Source of the DNA: Labrys miyagiensis
Lineage (GTDB): Bacteria; Pseudomonadota; Alphaproteobacteria; Rhizobiales; Labraceae
Direction: 5' to 3'
Assembly: GCF_030160835.1 (NCBI RefSeq)
Contig: NZ_BSPC01000051.1
Location: 1 to 64,000, forward strand
DNA length: 64,000 nt
Positions 17,022-25,477 of this stretch are shown here, piece after piece. Numbering within the stretch: the stretch's first letter is position 1; every line of letters begins with the position of its first letter. The position numbers and the translations under genes were made by a program. The notes beneath the pieces were generated by a model. It was not told the DNA's origin, did no database searches, and worked only from the letters and a program-made list of their open reading frames with translations.

Positions 17022-17666
17022 CAACTTCGGCGAGCCGATGAGGTCGTACCATCGATCGACGGGAAGCTGGCTGGTGACGATGATGGATCTGGTCTGGTAG
17101 CGGTCCTCGACGATCTCGAGCAGATCACGCCGCTGCTCGGCATCGAGGGGTTCGGGGCCCCAATCGTCGAGGATGAGCAGGTCGAGCCGCGCAAGGGCGC
17201 GCAGCATGGTGGCATATTTGCCGGTGGCTCGGGCGAGAGCGAGGGCGGCGAACAGGCGGGGCACGCGATGATAGGCGACGGAGAAGTCGTCGCGGCAGGC
17301 CTTGTGGCCGAGGGCGCAAGCCAGCCAGCTTTTGCCGACGCCACAGGGGCCGGTGACGATGAGATTGTGGCGAGCCTTGATCCAGGCGCTGGTGGTCAGC
17401 TTGAGGAAGAGGGAGCGGTCGAGGCCGCGGACGGCGCGATAATCGACATCCTCGACGCAGGCATTCTGACGCAGCCTGGCGGTTCGCGCCCGCATCTCGA
17501 AGCGCCTTTGCTGGCGCGCCGTCTTCTCGTGCTGGAGGAGCAAGCCTAGCAATTCGACATGGTCGAGGCTTCCGGCTTCGGGCTGGGCCTGGAGAGCGGC
17601 AAAGCCCCTTGCCATACCTTGGAGGCCGAGTTCAGTCAGAAGATCGAGGGTGGGATGGGTCAGCAT
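17016..17666 (-). pseudogene. istB: IstB ATPase, 3' end displaced
   Basis: IS21 helper ATPase beginning MLTHPTLDLLTELGLQGMAR. The Walker A motif is GPCGVGKSWLA and the Walker B is LDLLILDDWG. It is normal up to DRWYDLIGSP, then reads KLS and stops because the recombinase cassette separates it from its last 40 codons. The start at 17666 has GAGAGGACC upstream and lies 15 bp after istA's stop. It may retain ATPase motifs but lacks its C-terminus. Confidence 0.88.
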
Positions 17667-17680
17667 GAAGGTCGGTCCTC

Positions 17681-19213
17681 TCAGTGGAAGTAGCCTGGGC
17701 CACGCAGGTTGGTATGGTCGATGACGCTTTCGGTGGCCCCGGCCTTTTGGGGCGGCAGGCTGGCGAGAACGGCGGCGATGGATTTGTAGGTGAAGGCGCC
17801 GATTGCCGTGGCGCGAGCGCTGGCGGCCTCGACGCGCTGGCGATCGGCATGTTTGAACAGACGCAGGATGCCCAGGCAGGTTCGAAAGCCTTGTTCGGGA
17901 TGAGGCCGATTGGCGAGGATGGCGACGACGAGGCTTTCGGTGTTTGGGCCTATCGACTGTCCCCAGCGCCGGAAGCGCTCGGGCGTCCACTCGGCATAGC
18001 GGCGGTGGGAACTGGGCATATGCTCGGGATCGGTGCCATGCCGGCGTCCGCCATAGCGGCGCTGATGGCTGGCAACGCGCTGGCCACGATGGAAGATCTC
18101 GACGGTTCGGCTGGTGGCGCGAATATCGACCTGCTCGCGGATCAGGGCATGGGGAACCGAATAGAAGAAGCCGTCGAACTCGACATGATAGTCGAGTGAG
18201 ACACGCGCCAGGCGCCATTCGGCGAACTGATAATCGGTCTCGGGCAAGGCGGCGAGCGCTGGCCGTTCGATCGTCTCGAACAGATGCCGGCGGCTGACAC
18301 CGAGCCTTCGCATGACATGGGCGTTGATGCGCTCCAGCGCCGCGGTGATCGCCTCATTGGCCTCGGCCAGCGAGAAGAAGGTCTGCTGGCGCAAGCGCCC
18401 GAGAATATAGCTTTGGGCAAAGCGAACGCCCGCCTCAACCTTGGCCTTGTCGCGCGGCTTGCGCGGGCGGGCCGGCAGGATGCCGACGCCGTAGTGGGAC
18501 GCCATCATGCCATAGGAGCGGTTGATCTCCGGATCGTAGAACGAAGCCTTATTGACACCAGACTTCAGATTGTCGGGCACGATCAGGCGTGGCACGCCGG
18601 CGAAGAAGCGGAACATGTTGACATGCGCGCCGATCCAGTCCGGCAGGGCCTGCGTCCAGCTTGCTTCGGCATAGGTGTAGCTGGAGGCGCCCAGCACACC
18701 AACGAAGATCTCCGCCTCCCGGATAACGCCCGTGACCGGATCGGCGATCGCCAGCTTCTTACCGGAATAATCGACGAAGACCTTGTCGCCGGCCGGATGG
18801 TCCTGGCGCATGGTGGGCGACAAGCGCCGCTCGAACTCGCGAAACAGGTCGCAGAAGCGGCTGTAACCATACCCTTCGGGATGGCTGTCGCGATATTCCT
18901 CCCACAGCACCATCAGGTTGACGCCGGGCCGCTTCAACTCGCAGGCAAGGCTCGACCAATCCGGCTCGGGCCGCCGCCGGAAGCCCACCTTCGTGCCGGC
19001 GCGGCTGAACAGGCGCTGTTCCAAAGCCGCATCGCCGAGTTCGACCGGCAAGGGCCAGCTCAGCCCAACCGCCGCCGCTCGCTTGAGATTATCCTGAATC
19101 GTGCTGCGCGCCGCTCCCAGCGTGCGCCCGATCTCCCGCGCGCTCACCCCATCGCGGGCAAGCCGCAGCATCTGTCGTATCTGTCGCATGGTCAGTTCTC
19201 TCTTGGCGGGCAT
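17681..19213 (-). CDS. istA: IS21 transposase IstA
   Basis: 510-aa full-length IS21 transposase. N-terminal helix-turn-helix (LTMRQIRQMLRLARDGVSAR, RTLGAARSTI), then an integrase core with KVFVDYSGKKLAI (first Asp), PRLIVPDNLKSGV (second Asp) and KPRDKAKVEAGVRFAQ (Glu), and a beta-barrel C-terminus (YSVPHALIREQVDIRAT). No lesion is visible. It acts with IstB, which is broken here, so transposition of this copy is doubtful. Confidence 0.92.
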   Translation of the reverse strand: MPAKRELTMRQIRQMLRLARDGVSAREIGRTLGAARSTIQDNLKRAAAVGLSWPLPVELGDAALEQRLFSRAGTKVGFRRRPEPDWSSLACELKRPGVNLMVLWEEYRDSHPEGYGYSRFCDLFREFERRLSPTMRQDHPAGDKVFVDYSGKKLAIADPVTGVIREAEIFVGVLGASSYTYAEASWTQALPDWIGAHVNMFRFFAGVPRLIVPDNLKSGVNKASFYDPEINRSYGMMASHYGVGILPARPRKPRDKAKVEAGVRFAQSYILGRLRQQTFFSLAEANEAITAALERINAHVMRRLGVSRRHLFETIERPALAALPETDYQFAEWRLARVSLDYHVEFDGFFYSVPHALIREQVDIRATSRTVEIFHRGQRVASHQRRYGGRRHGTDPEHMPSSHRRYAEWTPERFRRWGQSIGPNTESLVVAILANRPHPEQGFRTCLGILRLFKHADRQRVEAASARATAIGAFTYKSIAAVLASLPPQKAGATESVIDHTNLRGPGYFH

Positions 19214-19434
19214 TCCAAAACCTCGTCGATTGCGAGGTCTGGATGCCCGAGGGATTGACCCAAACGAAACGTCGAAACCGCTCCTCTGCCTGGCCGGATA
19301 ACAATCGGAATCCTGGCCGGCTTCAAATCGGAACGCTGGCCGCCTTCATCTCGGAATAGGTGGCCGGATTGAATCGGAATCCGCATTAAGGATCGAAGCG
19401 CAAGATCCGGCCATCCATGGCAGGGAGGCGCCCC

Positions 19435-19593
19435 ATGAGCAAAGATCTGATCCTGCTGAATTGGCTGGGCATCGCGCACAACGCGCTGATCCCGTCCGGA
19501 ACCATTGCCATTATCCTGAAAGATGGTGAGGTGCGCGTCGTCCCCGCGGACAAATTGCGGGAGACCATCAAGCGTGACGTCGAGCAGACTTAA
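19435..19593 (+). CDS. 52-aa hypothetical protein
   Basis: Encodes 52 residues: MSKDLILLNWLGIAHNALIP then a beta-rich middle (TIAIILKDGEVRVVPADKL) and a charged helical end. GGGAGG precedes the ATG by 8 bases. It begins 42 bp after the IS21 target duplication; removing the IS would place it about 115 bp after the 110-aa gene of the ScpB-like operon. Its end overlaps the end of the opposing gene by 4 bp. Function unknown. Confidence 0.55.
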   Translation: MSKDLILLNWLGIAHNALIPSGTIAIILKDGEVRVVPADKLRETIKRDVEQT

Positions 19594-19802
19594 TCCGCCT
19601 CCGCCTCGAGCCAGCGCCGGACGATTTCCTGCCCCTTGATCCCGAGACCCTGAATAACCCTGAGATTGAGCTTTCGGACCTGGCCGCGCGAGGGGCGCCA
19701 GTTCGTTGGCCTTTCGCCATCTGCAGGGTGCAACTCATCCCAGAGCGCGTTGAGGATACGCATCGTGTCGTGTTCGTTCGGTGTGAAGTCCTCTAGCTCC
19801 AT
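19590..19802 (-). CDS. Hypothetical protein, convergent with the 52-aa gene
   Basis: 70 residues from MELEDFTPNEHDTMRILNAL; a further upstream ATG is possible (19838). The helix RPSRGQVRKLNLRVIQGLGI suggests a small DNA- or protein-binding unit, but no family is recognised. It overlaps tail-to-tail with the 52-aa gene. Confidence 0.45.
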   Translation of the reverse strand: MELEDFTPNEHDTMRILNALWDELHPADGERPTNWRPSRGQVRKLNLRVIQGLGIKGQEIVRRWLEAEAD

Positions 19803-20293
19803 GGACAAGAAATCTCGTTCGCCTGGAAGAGGACTCACCAGGGAGGTCTGCCCTCGGAGCGGGCGAGTCCCCTAACCGGGGGAAATGACCCAGATCGGGT
19901 GGGGAGCGCGCCTGTCGGAACTGGGTCTGACGCGCTCCCCTGACGGGCGACGCCATCTCGTCTCCTGCCGTCGTTCAGGGGTGAACACTTGCAGAGGAGA
20001 CTTCTGAGAATGCCGGTGTCGACGGTTTGTCGAGGGCAGGGATCGCATCCGCGCTCGAGCCAACATCGGGTTTCCCATGATAGGCACCCATCATGGAGTC
20101 AACCAATGGCTCTACTATCAGTTCCCGAGTTTTCGTTACGAGCGGGTATGGAGGCCGAGGCGCTGCTCGAGCTCGGACCGCCGACGCCCGTTAATGGCTG
20201 AGTGGTTCTCCAGCTTGTTGAGGCGCGGATGGGGCGCGCTAGCGCTCCCATCTCGGAGCGGGAAAGCCTGGCACTCGGAATAATGCTGTGATA
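19803..20293. other. Intergenic region with a long inverted repeat
   Basis: No convincing gene. GGGGAGCGCG (19901-19910) and CGCGCTCCCC (19931-19940) form a 10-bp stem around a 20-nt loop without a T run, so its role is unclear. Confidence 0.4.
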
Positions 20294-20307
20294 AGTTACA
20301 TGTAACT
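20294..20307. promoter_or_regulatory. Palindromic operator of the MazEF module
   Basis: AGTTACATGTAACT is a perfect 14-bp palindrome ending 19 bp before the antitoxin start, next to GGAGG. Its position fits autorepression by the MazEF complex. Confidence 0.7.
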
Positions 20308-20325
20308 CAAATTTCGGAGGTCAAC

Positions 20326-20550
20326 ATGGGGACAGTATCGACGCCCAAGTCCGTTCTGGAAAAGGTGCGCGAGCATCGCCGGCGCTTGCGCGCGCAAGGC
20401 CTGCGACCCATTCAGATTTGGGTGCCGGACGTGCGTGCTTCCGCCTTCCGGGAGCTGGCCCATCGCCAGTCGCAGGCCATCGCTGCAAGTGCCTACGCCG
20501 GTGAGGATCAAGCCTTTATCGACGCCGCCTCCGATTGGGGTGATGAATGA
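20326..20550 (+). CDS. MazE-type antitoxin (DUF3018)
   Basis: 74-aa antitoxin of the DUF3018/MazE group: VREHRRRLRAQGLRPIQIWV with PDVRASAFRELAHRQS, then an acidic tail (ASDWGDE). The basic N-terminal ribbon likely binds the 14-bp operator upstream, and the acidic C-terminus masks the toxin. GGAGG lies 8 bases before the ATG. Its stop overlaps the toxin start as ATGA. Confidence 0.85.
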   Translation: MGTVSTPKSVLEKVREHRRRLRAQGLRPIQIWVPDVRASAFRELAHRQSQAIAASAYAGEDQAFIDAASDWGDE

Positions 20551-20906
20551 GGCGCGGCGAGGTCTGGACTATATCCGGAGGCAAGGACTATGCGGGCAAG
20601 CCGCGCCCCGCCGTCATCGTGCAGGACGACTGTTTCGACGCCACCGATTCCATCACCATCTGCGCCTTTACCACCGACCCGACCGACGCGCCCTTATTCC
20701 GCCTAGTCGTGGAACAGAACGAGCGCAATGGCCTGCGCGCTGCTTGCCGCCTGATGGTGGACAAGATCACCACCGTCCCTAAGGCCAAGCTGGGCACGCA
20801 GGTCGGGCGGCTTGATGAGGAGGACATTGTGCGGCTTAATCAGGCCATGACGGTTTTCCTCGGCATGGCTGTGTCTCCCCGGAGCGGAAGAGGCAAGCAG
20901 CCATGA
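20547..20906 (+). CDS. MazF/PemK family endoribonuclease toxin
   Basis: 119-aa toxin of the MazF fold, which cuts RNA at short sequences. Typical are MRRGEVWTISGG, KPRPAVIVQDDCFD with the conserved arginine and RLMVDKITTVPKAKLG. Length is normal and no lesion is seen. It is translationally coupled to the antitoxin by an ATGA overlap. Confidence 0.88.
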   Translation: MRRGEVWTISGGKDYAGKPRPAVIVQDDCFDATDSITICAFTTDPTDAPLFRLVVEQNERNGLRAACRLMVDKITTVPKAKLGTQVGRLDEEDIVRLNQAMTVFLGMAVSPRSGRGKQP

Positions 20907-21041
20907 TTGTTGAGGCTTCGCCCCGACCGCGTGGCGAAGGACGGCAATCGACGGTCTATAGGTCGTTTTGGATTCGCGCTGGCTTGCTGATACTCGGCGG
21001 ATGTCCAAGACGCGCGCCCATCGCAGCGACCCATGTCGGGG

Positions 21042-21850
21042 GGCTCTGTCGCAAACTTTCCATCAATGTCGGCCGTGACATAAATCCCCTCTGTTTCAGT
21101 GGAGAGTTTCGATGTTCAAGGGCCGCCAATTCGACCGGTCAGTGATCCTGCTGTGCGTCCGCTGGTATCTGGTTTACAAGCTCAGCCTTCGCGATCTGGA
21201 AGAGATGATGATCGAACGCGGCATCTGCGTCGATCATTCCACGATCCACCGCTGGGTCGTACGGTTCTCTCCGTTGCTGCTTGAATGGTTCAATCAGCGC
21301 AAACGAGCTGTGACCGGCAAATGGCATTTCGACGAGACATACATCAAGGTTCGTGGTCGCTGGATGTATCTGTACAGCGCCGGCGACACAGTCGAGTTCT
21401 TCTTCAGCGAAAATCGTGACCTCTCGGCGGCCAAGCGCTTCATTCGCAAGCCGCGCCGGCGCCACGGCCGGCCTGAGCGCATTGTCATTGATGGCAGCCA
21501 GACAAACCGGGAGGCCATCATTGCCTGTGACAGCGAGAGCCGGTTGCTGGACCGATCCTGCCGCCCGCTGAAACCAATTCGTATCCGCCGGAGCCAATAC
21601 CTCAACAACCGGATCGAGCAGGATCATCGGCGCATCAAAGGCCGAATTGGACCCATGCTCGGGTTCAAATCACCCGCCTGCGCAGAAACGATCCTGTCCG
21701 GCATCGAGATGGTCCAAATGATGCGCAAACGGCAGGCGAGGTACGCCTATAATCCGGCGCCGTCGTTGGCCGAGCAGTTTAAGATCCTAGCCGCATGAAC
21801 ATCGGTTCCTTGGCCCTTTCGCGGCGCTACTCCACGGTTGCGACAGAACC
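21042..21850 (+). mobile_element. IS6-family insertion sequence, copy 1 of its group
   Basis: 809 bp with imperfect 14-bp inverted ends (GGCTCTGTCGCAAA and GGTTCTGTCGCAAC). The copy at 32431-33251 is 12 bp longer, matching four codons missing here. Flanks show no target duplication. Confidence 0.85.
21112..21798 (+). CDS. IS6 family transposase with a 4-codon deletion
   Basis: 228-aa DDE transposase. Catalytic residues are kept: WHFDETYIKVRG, RIVIDGSQTNR and NNRIEQDHRRIK. Compared with the sister copy at 32501, four residues around the YRAIDSVGDT strand are missing. The strand lies in the RNase H-like core, so activity may be reduced. Confidence 0.88.
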   Translation: MFKGRQFDRSVILLCVRWYLVYKLSLRDLEEMMIERGICVDHSTIHRWVVRFSPLLLEWFNQRKRAVTGKWHFDETYIKVRGRWMYLYSAGDTVEFFFSENRDLSAAKRFIRKPRRRHGRPERIVIDGSQTNREAIIACDSESRLLDRSCRPLKPIRIRRSQYLNNRIEQDHRRIKGRIGPMLGFKSPACAETILSGIEMVQMMRKRQARYAYNPAPSLAEQFKILAA

Positions 21851-21874
21851 AGTGCAAGCGCTTGCGGTGACCGC

Positions 21875-22174
21875 TTAGGCCGCCACTCGCCCCTGCCACC
21901 CGCGATCCCGCTTCGCTGGGAAGTCGTCTTGATCGTACACGGCGTGGATCGCGCCCAGATCCATTAATGAAGCGCCCTGATCTCTGAGGATCTGCGCGTT
22001 CATTTGCCGCTTCGAGCCTAGCGCCCAATCGACAAGCACCATCCGCACGGCTCTCCACAGTGGCATCGGGCCAAGCTTGGTTGTCCGCGTGATTTCCCTG
22101 TTTCCAAGCGCCTCATCGTTGTCCGCGCTTGTGGTCACAATTTCTACCAACGCTTCGTAATCGATCGCGCCCAT
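21875..22174 (-). CDS. Hypothetical protein
   Basis: 99 residues: an acidic N-terminus (MGAIDYEALVEIVTTSADND) and a helical middle (MPLWRAVRMVLVDWALGSKR). No family recognised. It directly follows the IS6 right end, so its C-terminus may be altered by the insertion. Confidence 0.4.
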   Translation of the reverse strand: MGAIDYEALVEIVTTSADNDEALGNREITRTTKLGPMPLWRAVRMVLVDWALGSKRQMNAQILRDQGASLMDLGAIHAVYDQDDFPAKRDRGWQGRVAA

Positions 22175-22276
22175 GGCGTCTCCAGTGGCCCACAGAAAAT
22201 GATGTCTATGGAGGTAGTATTTGCATACCCCACAGGGGCCGCAAGAGACGCCTCGATCGATAAATCAATTTAACTT

Positions 22277-22830
22277 TTGGCATACGAAGAAATTTTGCAT
22301 TTGCCGGAATTTAACATCTTCGATCCCGTCGGCCTGGATCCAAAGACCGGCCATTGGCTTACCGCCAAGGCCTTCAACGCCAGCCTTAAAGCTCTCCGCT
22401 CGTCCTACCCAATCACTGTCCGCATCCATTCCGTCGGTGGCAATGTAATAGAGGCTGTGGGCATCCAAACGATGCTGCAAGCCTGCCTCGCCAGGGTTAC
22501 AGTCCACGTCGAAGGCATGGTGGCGTCTCCCGCGGCGGCCCGTCGAAGGTATCCATTCCTATTGCTTGCTTGGCCTAAGCACGCGGCTTTTGTTAAAATC
22601 CACTCGTTTCATGCGCCAATGATTGCGATCCGTCTCGAGCGCCAAGGTGGCTGTGACGGGCGATAAGGCGAAGCATCGCGCTATCAATCTGGTCGACGGC
22701 ATGCGCGACACCGACAAGTGGTCGGCCATATCGCTTCTCTCGCTGGCGATCAGGCAATGGACGCTTTCGAGGATACCTTGATAATCGACCGATATTGCGA
22801 GACACCAGAGACCGTCGAGGTGCTGGAGTA
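22277..22830 (+). pseudogene. ClpP-like phage head maturation protease, degraded
   Basis: The first 85 residues resemble ClpP-type prohead proteases: FNIFDPVGLDPKTGHWLTAK, then ITVRIHSVGGNVIEAVGIQT and VTVHVEGMVASPAA. In this fold GGNV precedes the hydrophobic strand and the VASxAS turn holds the catalytic serine; here it reads VASPAA, so the nucleophile is lost. Frame and similarity break near 22560, and stops follow. A start-only fragment of a relative lies at 34778. It is probably a prophage relic. Confidence 0.55.
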
Positions 22831-22909
22831 GCCCCAGGCGATCACTGTTCGTCCGAATGCCGCCTCAGTTTGAAAAGCTTCGCGCCTCTCGGCTAATCCT
22901 GCGCAGCGC

Positions 22910-23800
22910 CTATAGGGCCTCGCTTACGGGAACAGGATGCCTTCGCTGGTCGATCATTACCAATACCGTGCCGCTGGCGACGATGAGAGCGATGCCGGCT
23001 AGGGCCAGCGCATTGGGCAACTCGGCCCAGATAATCAGACCTGACAGCACTCCCCAAAGAGCGAAGCTGTAGAAGAACGGCGCAATGGAAGCGGTGCTTC
23101 CAAGCCGATACGCCAGGAGGAGTCCTCCATGGCCTAACGTGACAAAGAGTGCCGCTGAGACCAAGAAGGCGCTGTTGTAGCCAGAAGGGGTCACCCAGTT
23201 TTCTACCGCCGCCGACATGACCCCTGCGACGGCCATTACCATGATGGTGGTGGCTAGGGTGATGACCGTCACCGGGATATGCGTTGCTATGCCTCGTCCG
23301 ACGAGATCCCGGGCAGCAACCAAAAATGCTGCGCAAAATGCGAAAGGCACAGCGGCCGAGACGCCGCTGGTTGAAGGCTGAGCTACCAGGATGGCGCCGG
23401 CGAACCCAAGCAGCGCGAGAAATACGCGGGTGAGGCCGATCCTCTCACGCAGAATCCAGGCGGCGCCGATGATGAGAATAAGCGGTGCAGTCTGCAATAT
23501 CGCTATTACGTCTGCGATGGGCATCTTGGCCAAGGCTACGACGTAGCACAGCGTACTCGCCGCTTCGCATGCTGCTCGGAGTAGGGAACGCACATTGAGG
23601 GTGCCGGCGAGGTTGGCACCTTCCCTGCGGATGAGTACCAAAGCGGTGCAAAAGAAGCTTGCGGCTATACCGCGTAAAAACAAAACTTCGAAGGGCGGAA
23701 GATCTTCAGTCGCAATTTTCATGAAACTATCGCCAACCACGAAGGCAGCAGTTCCTGCAAGCATGGCAATAATGCCACTTAGGTTAGTAGCTTTTCCCAT
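22910..23800 (-). CDS. EamA/DMT family transporter
   Basis: 296-aa inner membrane protein with ten predicted helices in two EamA repeats. First repeat: GIIAMLAGTAAFVVGDSFMK, PPFEVLFLRGIAASF, MPIADVIAILQTAPLILII, ILRERIGLTRVFLALLGFAG. Second: FCAAFLVAARDLVGRGIATH, LLLAYRLGSTASIAPFFYS, IIWAELPNALALAGIALIV. Such carriers export metabolites or drugs; the substrate cannot be told. The MGKATN start is chosen because the membrane core begins there; the frame stays open 110 codons further without sense. Confidence 0.85.
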   Translation of the reverse strand: MGKATNLSGIIAMLAGTAAFVVGDSFMKIATEDLPPFEVLFLRGIAASFFCTALVLIRREGANLAGTLNVRSLLRAACEAASTLCYVVALAKMPIADVIAILQTAPLILIIGAAWILRERIGLTRVFLALLGFAGAILVAQPSTSGVSAAVPFAFCAAFLVAARDLVGRGIATHIPVTVITLATTIMVMAVAGVMSAAVENWVTPSGYNSAFLVSAALFVTLGHGGLLLAYRLGSTASIAPFFYSFALWGVLSGLIIWAELPNALALAGIALIVASGTVLVMIDQRRHPVPVSEAL

Positions 23801-23972
23801 AAATAGTCGGTGCGCGAGATTACGACGAACGTCAAGTCTAGGCATGGCCCGGCAACCGGCCTGTTTTATGAATATCCGTGACGATGGTGCATGCCAAAGT
23901 CTCGCACCTCTTGTCCGAAACGCGCTGACCCTGATTTTTTGCGGGCGCCACACGGCATCTTGTCGATCCCCG

Positions 23973-24188
23973 CTACGCCGATTCCTTCCACAACCCATGC
24001 CCGAGCGCGTCGAGCCATGCTTGGCAACGCTGGCACCGGAAATTCCCATCGGCGATGACTGAGCATACGAAATCGGATGGAATGGCCTCCGCCTGGCGGT
24101 GCATGTTGCACACCGAAAGGCAAAAGCCATCATCCGTGGCTGTCACGATTGGAGTGAGGGTTTCCGGATTCGACCCCTGGGCAGACAT
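23973..24188 (-). CDS. Hypothetical cysteine-containing protein
   Basis: 71 residues from MSAQGSNPETLTPIVTATDD. Four cysteines (GFCLSVC and FRCQRCQAW) could bind a metal. No family recognised and no strong ribosome binding site, so it may be spurious. Confidence 0.35.
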   Translation of the reverse strand: MSAQGSNPETLTPIVTATDDGFCLSVCNMHRQAEAIPSDFVCSVIADGNFRCQRCQAWLDALGHGLWKESA

Positions 24189-24324
24189 CGGCCAGCCAGG
24201 TAAATTCACACCAAGCAACATCTGGTAGTCTACGGCGTGATCCGCACGGATCTGTGAAGCAGATACACCGCGAAGAATTGGAGGACCGCGATAAACAGCG
24301 GCCCAGCGAATTTCCCCAGATCAT

Positions 24325-24519
24325 GGGGTCAGAACAAGAGCTGCTCGAAATCATACGCTAAGCGGACAGACTAAGAACAAAAGTCACTTCGGCACCCCGA
24401 AACCCACAAAAGGTCGCCCAGAAGTTCCCAAACGAGACACGATCTCGTTAATCCGGCCCTTTGAAAAGTCTCAGATATTTTCTTAGCGTATGATTTCGGA
24501 CAGCTCTTGTTCTGACCCC
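24325..24519. mobile_element. 195-bp MITE with IS1595-like ends
   Basis: Inverted ends of 38 bp differ at only two positions. Both begin GGGGTCAGAACAAGAGCTG and end CGAAATCATACGCTAAG. The outer bases match the IS1595 element at 27307-28567, which opens GGGGTCAGGACAGGAGCAG. There is no coding capacity. A truncated second copy lies at 8315-8475. Flanks show no clear duplication. Confidence 0.85.
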
Positions 24520-24628
24520 TAGTCGGCTGCGAAAAGCCGGGCGCGAGAGCAGGAAATCGCGTGGCGGATTGGGTTCGCATGAAAGATTGACCAGCTGATC
24601 GCGTGCGGGAACATTGAGTATTCTTTGG

Positions 24629-24906
24629 ATGCGTGCTAAGTCTAGCTTAGGTAGGGGTTATTGGCACTTCTTGCGTTTGGGTTCGCGACAACTTTGACTG
24701 CCGCCGGTGATTTATTGTTTGAGGCCGTCGTTGCCGGGGATAAATTACTGTGGAGCGGGCACTCTTAAGTGGTGCTAATTTCGACAGTCGGGCCAACGAT
24801 CAGGCAACTCCGCTTATGGCCCCCGCTAACGCCAACCAGTCTGCCATTGTGGACCTGCTGCGGAGCGAGGGGGCCAACGTCATGGCCCGGAACCGTCCAC
24901 TCTCTT
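24629..24906 (+). pseudogene. Secreted ankyrin-repeat protein, frameshifted and truncated
   Basis: A hydrophobic leader (LLALLAFGFATTLTAAGD) runs into FEAVVAGDK. One base is lost near 24749, after which VERALLSGANFDSRANDQAT and PLMAPANANQSAIVDLLRSE continue as an ankyrin repeat. Similarity ends at about 24900, just before the next gene's start. Only about one and a half repeats remain, so no function is expected. Confidence 0.6.
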
Positions 24907-24918
24907 GGGAGGACCAAA

Positions 24919-25206
24919 ATGGCCTATGGGATCATACATTTCTTTCCTGGCGGTACGAAGGAGCAGTATGAGGCGTCGCTTGCAGCGGTGCACCCGAGCA
25001 GAGACAGTCTACCGAAAGGCCAGATTTTCCACGTGGCCGGTCCGTCGGCTGGCGGCTGGACAATTGTAGCCGTTCACGATTCGAAAGAAAGTTGGGAGCA
25101 TTTTCGCGACGGTGTCTTGAAGCCCCAACTACAGAAAGGCATCACGGGCGGGTTCGCCATGCCGCCGCAGGAGACTGCATTCGAAGTTCACAACCTGCAG
25201 CAGTAA
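24919..25206 (+). CDS. Small dimeric alpha/beta-barrel-like protein
   Basis: 95 residues, MAYGIIHFFPGGTKEQYEAS then HVAGPSAGGWTIVAVHDSKE and GFAMPPQETAFEVHNLQ. The pattern matches conserved small proteins of the antibiotic-biosynthesis-monooxygenase fold (dimeric alpha-beta barrel) of unknown substrate. GGGAGGA stands 6 bases before the ATG, which decides this start over longer alternatives overlapping the ankyrin remnant. Confidence 0.65.
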   Translation: MAYGIIHFFPGGTKEQYEASLAAVHPSRDSLPKGQIFHVAGPSAGGWTIVAVHDSKESWEHFRDGVLKPQLQKGITGGFAMPPQETAFEVHNLQQ

Positions 25207-25477
25207 CGACATGTTTCAATTGAGGATGCAATCTGGGTTGGTGTTAGCTGGATTAGAGACCTGCGCGCGATGTACAGGTATGCGGGCATTGTCACATCAA
25301 TTGAGTAAGAAGCCTTCATCCCGGATTCTCGCCGTGAGCGAGCGGCCAAGTGATTGATTTTGCTCCCGGCTAGTTTTCAGGACAAAACGCGTTGACCGGT
25401 TAAAGAGTGGTTCCTGTGACAATGCCATCTCGCCTATTGGAACGGATGTTTGTCGCCAGTTTCCTTCAGGACTTCCG
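25207..25477. other. Intergenic, promoter side of the transpeptidase
   Basis: Nothing recognised beyond a plausible promoter region; the ribosome binding site of the next gene is weak. Confidence 0.4.

Larger units (their letters stand above)
14411..17036 (+). mobile_element. Large-serine-recombinase cassette inserted in istB
   Basis: A 2.6-kb unit carrying a DUF5372-like gene, a small gene and a 701-aa serine recombinase. Its borders in istB carry the imperfect 10-bp direct repeat TCGGGGAACC (14401-14410) and TCGGCGAGCC (17027-17036), candidate attL and attR cores. It inserted at the GSP codons of istB. Confidence 0.75.
14160..19385 (-). mobile_element. IS21-family element, split by a recombinase cassette
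   Basis: Ends are TGCGGATTCCG (14160) and its complement (to 19385), followed inward by repeats of ATTCCGATTTGAAGCCGGCC type at both ends. It is flanked by a perfect 8-bp duplication TTAAGGAT (14152-14159 and 19386-19393), typical of IS21 and a sign of fairly recent insertion. It encodes istA and istB. Without the 2.6-kb cassette the element would be 2.6 kb, normal for IS21. Confidence 0.9.

Noticed and set aside
22910-24133. Long 407-codon version of the EamA gene
   Set aside because: The extra 110 residues are basic, cysteine-rich and without membrane helices; the DMT core starts at 23800.
24769-25206. Longer 145-aa start for the dimeric-barrel protein
   Set aside because: The extension overlaps the ankyrin remnant in another frame, and a strong SD stands before the ATG at 24919.
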